64,000 bases of DNA from Aequorivita vitellina (GCF_022008365.1 NZ_JAIRBA010000010.1:1-64000), one strand, 5' to 3'; shown: positions 27,137 to 35,651, numbered from the stretch's first letter. Notes: generated by a model from the letters alone, not told the origin. A program made the numbers and translations.

Positions 27137-27240
27137 CCAATCAACCATTAAAAACCAACCATAACATCTAATGGTCAACAGGGGGAATCTATTTTCCTTT
27201 TCAAGTGTAGTGTTGCTAATTCTTATATAAAAGTAATAGC
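27101..27240 (-). ncRNA. Candidate short transcript between operator site 2 and the terminator
   Basis: Operator site 2 (27266-27288) has the same orientation as the sites in front of other minus-strand genes, yet only ~130 bp of non-coding DNA lie between it and the terminator at 27136-27101. The interval includes a small stem (CCATTA/TAATGG) and an eight-codon reading frame (MLWLVFNG). A small RNA or leader made under response-regulator control would fit, but no RNA family was recognised. Confidence 0.3.
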
Positions 27241-27265
27241 GTATTATAAAGTCTTACTAAGGAAA

Positions 27266-27288
27266 TTCTTAAGATTCGCTTAAAATTT
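27266..27288 (-). promoter_or_regulatory. Predicted response-regulator operator, site 2
   Basis: TTCTTAAGATTCGCTTAAAATTT, with the same 11-bp direct repeat as site 1, overlaps the stop codon of the sensor kinase gene (27280-27282). The reading frame ends inside the site. Confidence 0.65.
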
Positions 27289-28653
27289 AATCGTGAAAGT
27301 AGTTCCCAGACCAAATTCACTTTCCACGTGAATTTCTGCATTTATCGCATCGGCAGCCTTTTTGGCTATGGAAAGACCTAGGCCATTTCCTGGAATGCTT
27401 CTATGGTTTAGGGCATCGGACCTGAAAAAGTGGTTGAACAAGTTGTTCAAATCCTCTTTTTTAATACCTATCCCTTCATCCTGGACCTTGCAGACAATTT
27501 TGGAATCGGTCTCGGTAATCGTAATATGTAGCGTTTTGTTTTCCTTGGAATATTTTATGGCATTGCCGATAATGTTTTCCAAGATTAGATTGCTGTAATA
27601 TTGGGGTACCAAACTTTCTAGGGCAACGTCATTGTGAAAATCTATTGTGAGGTCTTTTTCTGATATACGTTTTTTACGCCTTGTTAGAATTTCGTCAATT
27701 ATAGTAGTTAATGGCACCAAAGATTCGTCCACTGTATTGGAGTTGGCATCTAACCTCGCCAGTAGTAAAAGTTGTTCTAATGTAGCAGTCATTCGGTCTA
27801 TTTCCGTAAGACTAAACTTTATTTTATCTTCATATTCTGTCCGCTCCCTTGGTTTTCGAATCAACACCTCAAGCGTGCCCTTTAATGTGGCCAAAGGGGT
27901 ACGCAGTTCGTGCGAAGCATCGGAAGTAAATTGCCGCTCTCGCTCAATGGCACTTTCAATACGCTGTAATAACTGGTTGATGCCGGAGGACAATTCGTAG
28001 AGTTCGTCTTTATTTTGGGGCAAAACCACCCTTTCATTCAAATTGTTCTTTGTAATCCTTTTTGTGGTTTCGGTTATAATCTTTACAGGTATGATGCCCC
28101 GTCCTGCCAGATATCTAGACATAAAATACAATCCCACCAAAAGAAATAAATAGGAAACAATCAAAACATTCCGCAGGCTAAGCAATACCATCTTGGATGA
28201 TTCCAATGACATTGCGGCCAGTATAAACCCTTTAATTTTACCGTTTTCCTCAATAGGCACCTGTACTTGCCGAATGGCTATACTGTTCAATGTTTCATTA
28301 AAATGGCCACCGTAGTTTTGTTGTGGGTTGAAGGTTAGGATCTCTTCCTTAAGGTTTGGCGATTTGTCCATAAATTTGCCATTCTTATTCAGGATCTGAA
28401 TAAAGACTGGATTTACCTGAACTTCCCGATGTTCTCTCTCCTCCCACTCTCTTTTGTTTCTTACCTTTATGCTATCTCCAACAATTATAATTTCACCCGT
28501 ATGCCTTTCAGCTTCAAAAGACAAATCGTCATCGAGATTTTGATAGACCGTTTCCTTCACTACAAAATAAACAGCAATAAACGCCACGACCATAATCACG
28601 GCAGTAGCTATCATATAGTGCAATGCAATTCTATTTCTAAAACTTAAGTTCAT
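27280..28653 (-). CDS. Sensor histidine kinase, CusS-like
   Basis: 457 residues. A transmembrane helix (about 13-33), a ~130-residue periplasmic sensor region, a second helix (about 165-180), a HAMP domain, HisKA with the phospho-acceptor ERERQFTSDASHELRTPLATL (H-box), and HATPase_c (LENIIGNAIKYSK, DEGIGIKKEDL, GNGLGLSIAKK). The start overlaps the response-regulator stop by 4 bp (ATGA). Together with the flanking RND operon this is a metal-responsive two-component system; the metal itself is not shown. Confidence 0.92.
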   Translation of the reverse strand: MNLSFRNRIALHYMIATAVIMVVAFIAVYFVVKETVYQNLDDDLSFEAERHTGEIIIVGDSIKVRNKREWEEREHREVQVNPVFIQILNKNGKFMDKSPNLKEEILTFNPQQNYGGHFNETLNSIAIRQVQVPIEENGKIKGFILAAMSLESSKMVLLSLRNVLIVSYLFLLVGLYFMSRYLAGRGIIPVKIITETTKRITKNNLNERVVLPQNKDELYELSSGINQLLQRIESAIERERQFTSDASHELRTPLATLKGTLEVLIRKPRERTEYEDKIKFSLTEIDRMTATLEQLLLLARLDANSNTVDESLVPLTTIIDEILTRRKKRISEKDLTIDFHNDVALESLVPQYYSNLILENIIGNAIKYSKENKTLHITITETDSKIVCKVQDEGIGIKKEDLNNLFNHFFRSDALNHRSIPGNGLGLSIAKKAADAINAEIHVESEFGLGTTFTIKF

Positions 28654-29318
28654 ATTTCTTTTGCTACATAGCCCACTCCACGAACGGTTTGGATATAGTT
28701 TTCATCCTCTCCAAGTTTTAGTTTTTTCCGAAGGGCATTAATATATACATCGATAACCCCAGTGTTGTATTCAAAGTGGATGTCCCAAACACTTTCAATG
28801 ATACGCGACCTTCGGCAAACTATACCCTTGTTGCGCATAAGGTATTCCAGAAGTGCAAATTCTTTTTGCGTAAGACTAATTTCCTCCTCAAATTTAAAGA
28901 CTTGATGGGTGGCGGTATTCAGTATAATGTTTCCAAGTTTAAAAACGGAATGTTCCCCAGATTTAGGACGCAATTGCACCTTGATCCGTTCTAAAAGCTC
29001 TTCAAAATGAAAAGGTTTTTTGATATAGTCGTTAGCACCGGCTTGAAGTCCGAAAATGGTTTCATCAAGGGTGTCCTTTGCCGTTAAAAATATGACAGGT
29101 GTTTCCTTAAACTCCTTTCTGAATTGACGACAAATTTCGATGCCGCTCATTCCCGGAACCATCCAATCCAACAGCAATAAATCATATTCCCCCGAAAGGG
29201 CCAGTTGAAGGCCTTTCTTGCCTTCCTCTGCAATATCTACGGCATAGGACTCCTCCTCCAAGCCTTGTTTGAGGAAATTGTATATGCCGGGTTCATCTTC
29301 TACGATTAAAATTCTCAT
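28650..29318 (-). CDS. OmpR/PhoB-family response regulator, CusR-like
   Basis: 222 residues from ATG at 29318 (the frame also opens two codons earlier at TTG). The receiver has acidic residues in ILIVEDEPG, the phospho-Asp in LLLLDWMVPG, Thr in VIFLTAKD and Lys in YIKKPFHF. The winged-helix effector has SLTQKEFALLEYLMRNKG, SRIIESVWDIHF and YINALRKKL, ending in TVRGVGYV. It heads the two-gene regulator operon. The TTCTTAAGATT(C/G)GCTTAA sites nearby are its probable targets. Confidence 0.94.
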   Translation of the reverse strand: MRILIVEDEPGIYNFLKQGLEEESYAVDIAEEGKKGLQLALSGEYDLLLLDWMVPGMSGIEICRQFRKEFKETPVIFLTAKDTLDETIFGLQAGANDYIKKPFHFEELLERIKVQLRPKSGEHSVFKLGNIILNTATHQVFKFEEEISLTQKEFALLEYLMRNKGIVCRRSRIIESVWDIHFEYNTGVIDVYINALRKKLKLGEDENYIQTVRGVGYVAKEI

Positions 29319-29320
29319 GC

Positions 29321-29368
29321 TCAATTTTCAATGTTCAATTTTCAATGTTTAATACTCAACGTTCAATG
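29321..29368. repeat. 14-bp imperfect tandem repeat
   Basis: TCAATTTTCAATGT occurs twice exactly, then a diverged third copy (TTAATACTCAACGT) and part of a fourth. It is followed by low-complexity TTGCAACCTGAAACC stretches and a CCACC/GGTGG hairpin up to 29475. This is the usual flavobacterial intergenic filler, lying just upstream of the response-regulator start. Confidence 0.75.
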
Positions 29369-29430
29369 CTATTTAGGCATGGACAATGGACAAACTTGCA
29401 ACCTGAAACCTGAAACTTGCAACCCTTGTC

Positions 29431-29454
29431 CACCGAAGCTTCAGCGAAGGTGGA
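29431..29454. repeat. Short intergenic hairpin repeat
   Basis: CCACCGAAGCTTCAGCGAAGGTGG-type element, with CCACC pairing with GGTGG around a CGAAGC/GCGAAG core. It is similar in layout to the hairpin at 116-143. Confidence 0.5.
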
Positions 29455-29475
29455 TGAAACCTGCAACCTGAAACC

Positions 29476-29970
29476 CTATTTAGGTTTCTTCAGACTTTTT
29501 GCTGGATATTCCGATTCCATTTCTTTCATTGTATTTGCCACCCAGGTTTGTACCAATGATTTTTGATCGGCAGTCATCACTGCATCGCGATGGATGAAGG
29601 TGTAGGATTCCATTGGCATTTCACCTTCTTTTACTTCCTTCCCTATTTCCTTGAATTTCTTGTATTGTCGCCAGACCGGATACTCCATAAAGGTAGAAAA
29701 ATTCAATTCATCTTTACCTTCTACTATGTGATCATCAAGCCACCAGGCAACAGGTTGAATATTGGAATACCAAGGATAATGGGTTGTATTGCTATGGCAA
29801 TCGTAACAGGAAACCTTTAGGATTTGCTCTACTTCGGGGGGAATTTGATACTTCGCTGTAATTTGGTTTGCGGCAATTTCTTCACCTGAGTTTTTTGCGG
29901 GCCTTATAAATTGAATCGCAATGAATGCCATAATTACAATTACCAGAATTACTTTTAAAACCTTTTTCAT
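29476..29970 (-). CDS. Haem-binding domain protein (c-type-like, CxxCH)
   Basis: 164 residues from ATG at 29970; the frame extends 20 residues upstream without an export signal of its own. One N-terminal anchor helix (VLKVILVIVIMAFIAIQFI) is followed by a periplasmic domain with SCYDCHSNTTHYPWY (a CxxCH haem-attachment motif) and PVAWWLDDHIVEGKDELNFS, typical of the Bacteroidota haem-bd family. A metal-stress operator lies 96 bp upstream (30066-30088), so it is probably controlled by the CusR-like regulator. The electron partner is unknown. Confidence 0.85.
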   Translation of the reverse strand: MKKVLKVILVIVIMAFIAIQFIRPAKNSGEEIAANQITAKYQIPPEVEQILKVSCYDCHSNTTHYPWYSNIQPVAWWLDDHIVEGKDELNFSTFMEYPVWRQYKKFKEIGKEVKEGEMPMESYTFIHRDAVMTADQKSLVQTWVANTMKEMESEYPAKSLKKPK

Positions 29971-30065
29971 CTTTTTCGTCTTTAAGAGATTAGACATATA
30001 TAAAACATTCAATACTAAAATGTTCCACAAAAGTTGTAATTCTAAATTAAGCTAAGATTTGGTAT

Positions 30066-30088
30066 TTCTTAAGATTGGCTTAAAATTT
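30066..30088 (-). promoter_or_regulatory. Predicted response-regulator operator, site 3
   Basis: TTCTTAAGATTGGCTTAAAATTT, an 11-bp direct repeat of CTTAA, lies 96 bp upstream of the haem-binding protein start. About 35 bp on its left side are also similar to the DNA beside site 4 (AAGTTG.AATT, then GATTTGGTATTT), so the two promoters seem related as a block. Confidence 0.7.
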
Positions 30089-30194
30089 ATCAAATACCAT
30101 TTGGCGGTATTCTTGTCTTAGAGAGCATTGTATTTTATGATTCATTTATAGCTATTCGTTTAAAATCTACCAATCTGCAATGTGTCGAAAACAA

Positions 30195-30602
30195 TCAGAC
30201 ATTGCTAATAGTGTTTATAGTGCCTGAAATTGAACAAGACAATTTTACTGTATTATAGATGGTTCCAAACTTTTCAATGTTCTTTTTAAGTAGGTCTGTA
30301 TTAAGTTTTTTATCATTGCTGAAAATTGTCAAACTGTAACTTATACCGTCCATTCGTGGCGGATTTTCAAGGCGTGTTGCATTGACTTCAACAGTAGCTT
30401 TTGTATAGGAAAATTTCATCATCTCTGAAAAGCGTTCAACATTCTTCAACATACACGCAGCAAAAGCTCCCAAGAATAATTCGGCTGGATTGGGCAGCGT
30501 TTCAGCAGTTTTTGAAGTAGTTCCAAAATCTATATCCGACTGTTTTATATGAATAACAGCATCCTGATTTGAAGTGGATGAGGCTGTGATTTGATATTTC
30601 AT
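30195..30602 (-). CDS. OsmC family protein
   Basis: 135 residues, a typical short OsmC/Ohr-fold protein. It has the two characteristic cysteines, in GAFAACMLKNVERF (about 53) and VKLSCSISG (about 126), and the NPAELFLGAFAAC signature. OsmC proteins reduce organic or lipid hydroperoxides using these thiols. It lies downstream of the cytochrome b gene on the same strand (113 bp gap), in keeping with a stress-response neighbourhood. Confidence 0.9.
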   Translation of the reverse strand: MKYQITASSTSNQDAVIHIKQSDIDFGTTSKTAETLPNPAELFLGAFAACMLKNVERFSEMMKFSYTKATVEVNATRLENPPRMDGISYSLTIFSNDKKLNTDLLKKNIEKFGTIYNTVKLSCSISGTINTISNV

Positions 30603-30715
30603 GGTATGTGTTTCAACTAGTTTAAAAGTGACAATACTTCACAATATAACTTAGAACCTGCCGGCTGGTAAGTCTTTCGTCTTTTTTCTTTTACCTACCC
30701 TGCTTCTGCCCTTAT

Positions 30716-31294
30716 CTAATCTTCCTTTTTAGTGCCACTCACTATCTTCGAGACTATTCCTTTATGGACTGTAAATTCAGCTAGAAGTACACCTGAAATA
30801 TGGATTACAATAAATCCAATCAAGTAATAAAGGCCCAGCACATGTATTTCTTCCATCGGTTTTTTTAACTCTTTTGAACCCAATTCAATTATAAGTCCGG
30901 TAATTAATGAAGTAACCACACAGAGGTAAAAAATGATATATGTCCATTTTTGAAATTTCTCCTTTATGGATAGATTTTTAGCAAAAGGATTTTGGATTCG
31001 CATATGTCCAAATGCAGGAAGTATGAAACGAATACTAAATAATCCAACCAATACATAACCAACGTAAATGTGCCAATCCCACATGGGCTGTCTTATCTTT
31101 TTTGCCAGAGCAATGAGTTGGTCCTGAGTTAAAACCTGATCGGTACCACTCAAATAATCTTGTATGATTTCTGCCACATTATACTTGTTCATCCATGTTA
31201 ACCGCAAAAAAATCGTAATCAACAGCAGCAGGAATGAAACTGCTATCGCCCAATGGATTATTCGATAGATTTTAGAATACTTTGTTTTTTCCAT
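30716..31294 (-). CDS. Cytochrome b/b6-type membrane protein
   Basis: 192 residues with four transmembrane helices. Candidate haem-ligand histidines are in YRIIHWAIAVSF (helix 1), WDWHIYVGYVLVG (helix 2) and HVLGLYYLIGFIVIHISGV (helix 4). This is the layout of the Ni/Fe-hydrogenase-type or DUF4405-like cytochrome b561 group that passes electrons across the inner membrane. It follows the ferric-reductase-like gene in the same direction, 123 bp apart, so the two may act in one electron path. The partner is an inference. Confidence 0.82.
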   Translation of the reverse strand: MEKTKYSKIYRIIHWAIAVSFLLLLITIFLRLTWMNKYNVAEIIQDYLSGTDQVLTQDQLIALAKKIRQPMWDWHIYVGYVLVGLFSIRFILPAFGHMRIQNPFAKNLSIKEKFQKWTYIIFYLCVVTSLITGLIIELGSKELKKPMEEIHVLGLYYLIGFIVIHISGVLLAEFTVHKGIVSKIVSGTKKED

Positions 31295-31417
31295 GATGTT
31301 TGTTTTTAATAATGTTTATTTTCTTTTTCAGATAATATTATCTTGTGCAACCTATGCGTGTTTCGTTGGGAGTAAAGTATTAAAAGAAAAATACCTCTCA
31401 TCCAAAAAATAATTTAG

Positions 31418-32713
31418 CTAGATAAAATCGAAATCCTCAAAAATTATATTTTCCTTCGGTATCTTAAGGCCCTTAAAATCTTTCAATAGCGCACTCCTCA
31501 TTTCCTTTGGTCCGCAAATAAAAATGGTCATATTCTTGGTCTCCCCGATATCCCTTACTTTTAAAAATCCGCTTTTATCTGAGCACGATAATGTAACTCG
31601 AAAATTGGGCGGTGCTTTTTCCAGCTTTTGGAATTCGTGTAGATGAAAGGCCTCTGCCTCACTATTTACACAGTAGTATAACTCAACTTCCAGCCCTGGC
31701 ATAGAGTTCTTTTCTAAATCTCTACACCAACTTATAAATGGGGCTATTCCAACCCCTCCGCCTATCCATATTTGCTTCTCTTTGCCTAATTTATAATCAA
31801 AACAGCCATAAGGTCCCTCAACCAAGGCAGCACTGTCCAGGGTCAATTTTTTATAAAGATTATTGGTATAGTCTCCCAAAGACTTAACGAGTATATTAAT
31901 CTCTCCTTCCTTTGAAGCACCACAAATGGTGAATGGATGCGATTCCATGCTAATCCCTTCGTTGACAAATTGGAAGAAACAAAACTGTCCAGGAATATAA
32001 TCGAAATCAGCAGATTCATTCCGTAAGGTAATTTCCATTGTCCTCTCATTCAACTTGTCGATTTTTACTACTGTGAACGGATATTTTTTCACCGCCCACT
32101 TGTGAAATATTGCTTTATACATAAATGCGGACACCCCAAGAATAGAAATAATTATAAAGTAAATTGCCAGCAAGGGTTTTTCTTCATAAAAACCAGCCAC
32201 ACCAAACACATGGGCGATGCCTAAAATAAAAAACAAACCCATGAATTTGTGGGTTATTTTCCACTTGTCATAAGGTAGTTTTATAACCAAGGTAAATAAC
32301 AATAATGTGGTCAATCCCAACAATGCCCAACTGCCCAAATTTATTTCCATCTTTCTATGGACCGGCAAGAGATACCAAAACGTTTTTGCGATGTTGTCTG
32401 GCAACCATCTCACTGCTAACACCACAGGATGAATCAACAACGCAAAAAATGCTAGTTTGCCAATGGTGTGGTGGATCCGATATAACTTATCAAGCCCTCC
32501 AAAATATTTTTCTATCACTTTAATCCGGGTAGATAACATAAAGGAAAAGGCGAACAAGGAGAATCCAATTACAGCGAAAAGTTGACTACCATATACAATA
32601 ATTGGATAGGCATTGTGCTTTATTGTTGTTTGTGGGAAGCTTAACCCCCAAAGAAAAATGGGTAACACAATTACCAGAAAAATCAAAATTAAATATCTAT
32701 CTCTATTCTTCAT
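31418..32713 (-). CDS. Ferric-reductase-like flavoprotein with NAD(P)H/FAD domains
   Basis: 431 residues. About 1-205 is a six-helix ferric-reductase-like membrane domain with haem-ligand histidines (YRIHHTIGKLAFFALLIHP; KITHKFMGLFFILGIAHVFG). About 210-310 is an FAD-binding barrel (DYIPGQFCFFQF, ESHPFTICGA, EGPYGCF). About 315-431 is a nucleotide-binding domain (WIGGGVGIAPF, FICGPKEM, ending FEDFDFI). It would move electrons from NAD(P)H to an external acceptor such as ferric iron. Placement between a VIT transporter and a cytochrome b suggests iron or metal redox handling. Confidence 0.88.
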   Translation of the reverse strand: MKNRDRYLILIFLVIVLPIFLWGLSFPQTTIKHNAYPIIVYGSQLFAVIGFSLFAFSFMLSTRIKVIEKYFGGLDKLYRIHHTIGKLAFFALLIHPVVLAVRWLPDNIAKTFWYLLPVHRKMEINLGSWALLGLTTLLLFTLVIKLPYDKWKITHKFMGLFFILGIAHVFGVAGFYEEKPLLAIYFIIISILGVSAFMYKAIFHKWAVKKYPFTVVKIDKLNERTMEITLRNESADFDYIPGQFCFFQFVNEGISMESHPFTICGASKEGEINILVKSLGDYTNNLYKKLTLDSAALVEGPYGCFDYKLGKEKQIWIGGGVGIAPFISWCRDLEKNSMPGLEVELYYCVNSEAEAFHLHEFQKLEKAPPNFRVTLSCSDKSGFLKVRDIGETKNMTIFICGPKEMRSALLKDFKGLKIPKENIIFEDFDFI

Positions 32714-32775
32714 GAGTATTTATATTTTCCAGAGCCTCCGTTCATATCATATAAGGGCTCGCGGTGTGTCTCTTA

Positions 32776-33480
32776 TCACACATTCACGTTAAACAAATAA
32801 CCCACCAATGCTGTCAATCCCATTGCGACAGTACCCCAGAAAGTTATTCTAATTACAGCCCTTTTTACACTAGAGCCTCCTGTTTTGGCAGCTAAGCCTC
32901 CTAAAATAATTAGGAATAAAATGGCAGAACCGTAGAGGTAATATTCCAAGTGTTCAAATGGCAGAAATAATGCTACCAACAACGGGAGCACGCCTCCTGC
33001 CGTAAAGGCAGCTCCAGAGGCAAGGGCGGCTTGTATGGGGTTGGCCTGACTAATTTCATTAATACCCAGCTCATCCCTAACGTGGGCGGCGAGGGCGTCC
33101 TTTTCCGTGAGTTCTTTGGCAACGGTCAGGGCGGTTTGCTTCTTTAACCCTCTTTTTTCATAAATTTCTGCGAGGCGTTGCAATTCAATTTCGGGCATTT
33201 CCTCCAATTCTTTTCTTTCCCTCTCAATATCCGCTGTTTCAATATCCGTTTGTGAACTCACAGAAACATATTCTCCCGCGGCCATAGATAAAGCACCGGC
33301 CACTAATCCAGCTACCGTCGCCAAGATAACAGGCTCTCTAAAATCACTTGCGGCAGCAACACCTATTGCGATACTTGCCGTTGATAAAATCCCGTCATTT
33401 GCTCCCAGTACGGCTGCCCTTAACCAATTGCTACGGTGTATGTAATGACTGTCTAAATAATCATCTGCTAATTCTGACAT
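32776..33480 (-). CDS. VIT1/CCC1-family iron/manganese transporter
   Basis: 234 residues. N-terminal SNWLRAAVLGANDGILSTASIAIGVAAA and AGALSMAAGEYVSVSSQTD are family signatures. A hydrophilic metal-binding-type loop with many Glu (IERERKELEEMPEIELQRL) and three C-terminal helices follow. Homologues move Fe2+ or Mn2+ out of the cytosol. It lies downstream of a tiny membrane protein gene that has a metal-stress operator, and upstream of the ferric-reductase-like gene, so these may share regulation. Confidence 0.92.
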   Translation of the reverse strand: MSELADDYLDSHYIHRSNWLRAAVLGANDGILSTASIAIGVAAASDFREPVILATVAGLVAGALSMAAGEYVSVSSQTDIETADIERERKELEEMPEIELQRLAEIYEKRGLKKQTALTVAKELTEKDALAAHVRDELGINEISQANPIQAALASGAAFTAGGVLPLLVALFLPFEHLEYYLYGSAILFLIILGGLAAKTGGSSVKRAVIRITFWGTVAMGLTALVGYLFNVNV

Positions 33481-33607
33481 CTTGTAATTTCTTTTCTGTT
33501 ATAGTAAATATACAATAGCGATTTGGGCAAGAATGTGACAAAAATCACTTTTGGAAAATTTATAGATATTACTTTTTATTTAACCAACATGCACGGTGAA
33601 TCCTCGA

Positions 33608-33781
33608 CTAGAGAACTATAAAGTACTTTAGGAAAATTAAGAACAGTTGAAAGCAGATTAAAATGATAATGGCGATTAAAATAATAAACCAAACTATTTT
33701 ATCTTTCTTGGTAATACTGCACTTTACAGCCTCTACCTTGTTGTTCCCTTTGGCACGTTTTATCCGCCTACTTTCTGACAT
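33608..33781 (-). CDS. Tiny membrane protein (57 residues) of the TKKDK family, copy 1
   Basis: ATG at 33781 to TAG at 33608-33610. Layout: a basic N-terminus (MSESRRIKRAKGNNKVEA), the motif SITKKDKIVWF, one long hydrophobic helix (IILIAIIILICFQLFLIFL), and the end KYFIVL. It is clearly related to the product of 50656-50838: SITKKDKI, LICF, LFL and FLKYFI all match, and the DNA also aligns. Fewer than 60 codons make it easy to miss. A response-regulator-type operator lies 154 bp upstream and the VIT transporter gene 127 bp downstream. No known family recognised; a small regulator or accessory subunit of metal transporters is an inference. Confidence 0.75.
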   Translation of the reverse strand: MSESRRIKRAKGNNKVEAVKCSITKKDKIVWFIILIAIIILICFQLFLIFLKYFIVL

Positions 33782-33934
33782 AAAATGTCTTTTTTGTTTG
33801 AAACTTCACCTATACGTATCAAAACATCAAATTCTCCACCTTAAACCTGATTTGACCATAAACCAACTACTTGATAGCATCAATTCATTTACCCAGTAAA
33901 AGTTGCAATTATTAATTAAGATTGGATTTGGTAT

Positions 33935-33957
33935 TTCTTAAGATTGGCTTAAAATTT
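33935..33957 (-). promoter_or_regulatory. Predicted response-regulator operator, site 4
   Basis: TTCTTAAGATTGGCTTAAAATTT is identical to site 3 over the whole 23 bp and lies 154 bp upstream of the 57-residue membrane protein. The left flank is also similar to that of site 3. Confidence 0.7.
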
Positions 33958-34707
33958 AAAAAGAATGGGTAACAGCTCGATATTTTTATTCTACTGAAAA
34001 TATTATTCAATAAAAAATTTAGTTTAATAAACTAAATTTAATATCATATCCAATTTCTTCCAAAGTTTCCCATCACGATTACGGGTAGATCAACGTTTTG
34101 AACTTCGCCCCGATAGCTCTCAAGATAATCTTTCTCAATAAAGATTTCAACAATTTCAAAATGTTGGATTAGCCTTAGTAGCAGGTGGAATGAGCACTAC
34201 CGGCAGACAAGAAGGAGATGAACCAAGATCGAAGCAAACGGATATATCCAGGGCCAACTTTTATACTCTCTACAAGCCAACTGATCACTGAATAATGAAA
34301 AGGTAATTGAACCTGGCCAAGGGAGGATATTCCGAATTTACTTCCGGATGCACAGAAGTCCGGGCCTATTGGCTATGATACTAAAATATATTGTTCGAAT
34401 CGCAATTTTCTCGGCAATCATTTCATTTGAATTCAGGCAAGAAATAGGTTCCATTGTAATCTTTAAATCTTTTCTTGTCAGGTCTTTCAAAAGTACCGAT
34501 TTTAGGTCAAAATGCTTTGCCGCTTAGATATTCATTCCCAAAAAAATGAACACTCTGAAGTTCAGTTAGAGATAGAATGTTTGGCCGTATTTCAAGATAA
34601 GTAATTGCAAACGTTCCCACATTTGTCGTTTGCCTTTCCAGTTCAAGCTATATAATTACCTCACTAATTATTTCTGGTTTGAAAAAAGTCTTTATAATAT
34701 TCGTTAA
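33958..34707. other. 750-bp stretch without an intact gene, probably decayed coding DNA
   Basis: No complete gene on either strand. The left part has a 25-bp palindrome (34015-34039, AAATTTAGTTTA and its complement). On the minus strand several protein-like but interrupted frames occur: one ending YRGEVQNVDLPVIVMGNFGR just before a stop near 34050, one around 34110-34380, and one around 34430-34680 with in-frame stops. I could not assign a family. With the broken gene next door this reads as genome decay. Confidence 0.45.
34015..34039. terminator. 25-bp AT-rich palindrome
   Basis: AAATTTAGTTTA, one central A, then TAAACTAAATTT: a perfect 12-bp inverted repeat. It could be a weak terminator or a regulator-binding palindrome; neither can be decided from sequence. 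Confidence 0.35.
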
Positions 34708-35544
34708 TTATCCATCGTCTTTTACCATTTCAGTCCTTCTATCCGTTACAGAGCGGTCTTCAGCCACCCCTGATTTCCAATAAGAGTAGGCATAAAGTTC
34801 CTCCCGCTCCCAGCCCTGCTCTTTGCGTAAATAGTTCCGGATTTCCTTTATGGTCGAAAATTCGGCCGCTACATAAGCAAATCTTGAGGCTATAGGCAAT
34901 TCTCGTTGTTTTAAAATAGAAGCGAGATTACTACCTTTCTGGGGATGAGAATTGTGTGTCCAGATTATTTCAATATCTGCCTTGGTATCCAAAAACTGTT
35001 CTTCATTTTCTCCGTACACCTCCAAAATAGCCACTCCCCTTGCCGATTCAGGAAGATCTTCGAGAATGGCGCCTATCACAGGAATGGCAGTAGCATCACC
35101 CACTAAAACATAATGTTCGGCAGGTGAATAAAGTTCTTTTTTTCCTCGCTTCATCATCACCCCTAAAGCATCTCCAGGTTTTGAATTTGCGGCCCAAGCA
35201 GATGCTGGTCCTTCATCGCCGTGAACCACAAAATCAATCCAGATTTCCTTTTTTTCCAAGTCAATTCCGCGGTGGGTATATGTACGTATGATGGGTTTTG
35301 AATACGTACGGGGATATTCCCAAGATCGAGTTTCAGAATTCATTTTTGGCATTGTGAAATTTTATGTCCCAGCCGGAGGAATGATTATTTTATTGTTAAT
35401 CCCTACCGTGGTATCCGCGATTTCAGTCACACTTTCACCTGTTAAGAAAATTCTCAGGTAGTGCGGTGTAATATATTCTTTGCGCACTACAGTAAAGGGA
35501 GCGGCAATAAAGGGATTTGCCGAAGGGATGGTGCTGTCTTTCAT
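34708..35544 (-). pseudogene. Siderophore-interacting protein (SIP/ViuB-like) gene split by an in-frame TAA
   Basis: The two parts lie in the same frame. The first (from ATG at 35544) has the FAD-binding barrel start ANPFIAAPFTVVRKEYITPHYLRIFLTGE and ends IIPPAG-T-TAA at 35362-35364. The second resumes with NFT and then MPKMNSETRSWEYPRTYSKPI, continuing through PASAWAANSKPGD, HYVLVGDATAIP and the conserved YAYSYWKSG end. One base change (for example AAA to TAA) explains the stop. ATG at 35352 could restart the C-terminal NAD(P)H domain (214 residues), but without the FAD part it should not be a working ferric-siderophore reductase. Confidence 0.8.
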
Positions 35545-35651
35545 ATTTTCTTCTATAATATTTATGCGTGAAGTATTTGAAAATGAACCGAGGACTACAA
35601 CTTTAGACCAATCTATTTCATCATTCATTTTGCTTATTCTGCAGTTTTCAA

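Noticed and set aside
29321-29475. Tandem repeats considered as a CRISPR array
   Set aside because: Units of 14 bp are directly adjacent without unique spacers, and no cas genes are present.
33663-33899. Plus-strand 78-codon reading frame
   Set aside because: It is antisense to the 57-residue membrane protein gene, which has a homologue elsewhere in the window; the plus-strand product has no such support.
34360-34530. Possible AbiEii-type toxin remnant (AEKIAIRT-like segment)
   Set aside because: Only one short motif-like stretch matched, and a competing frame looked equally protein-like.
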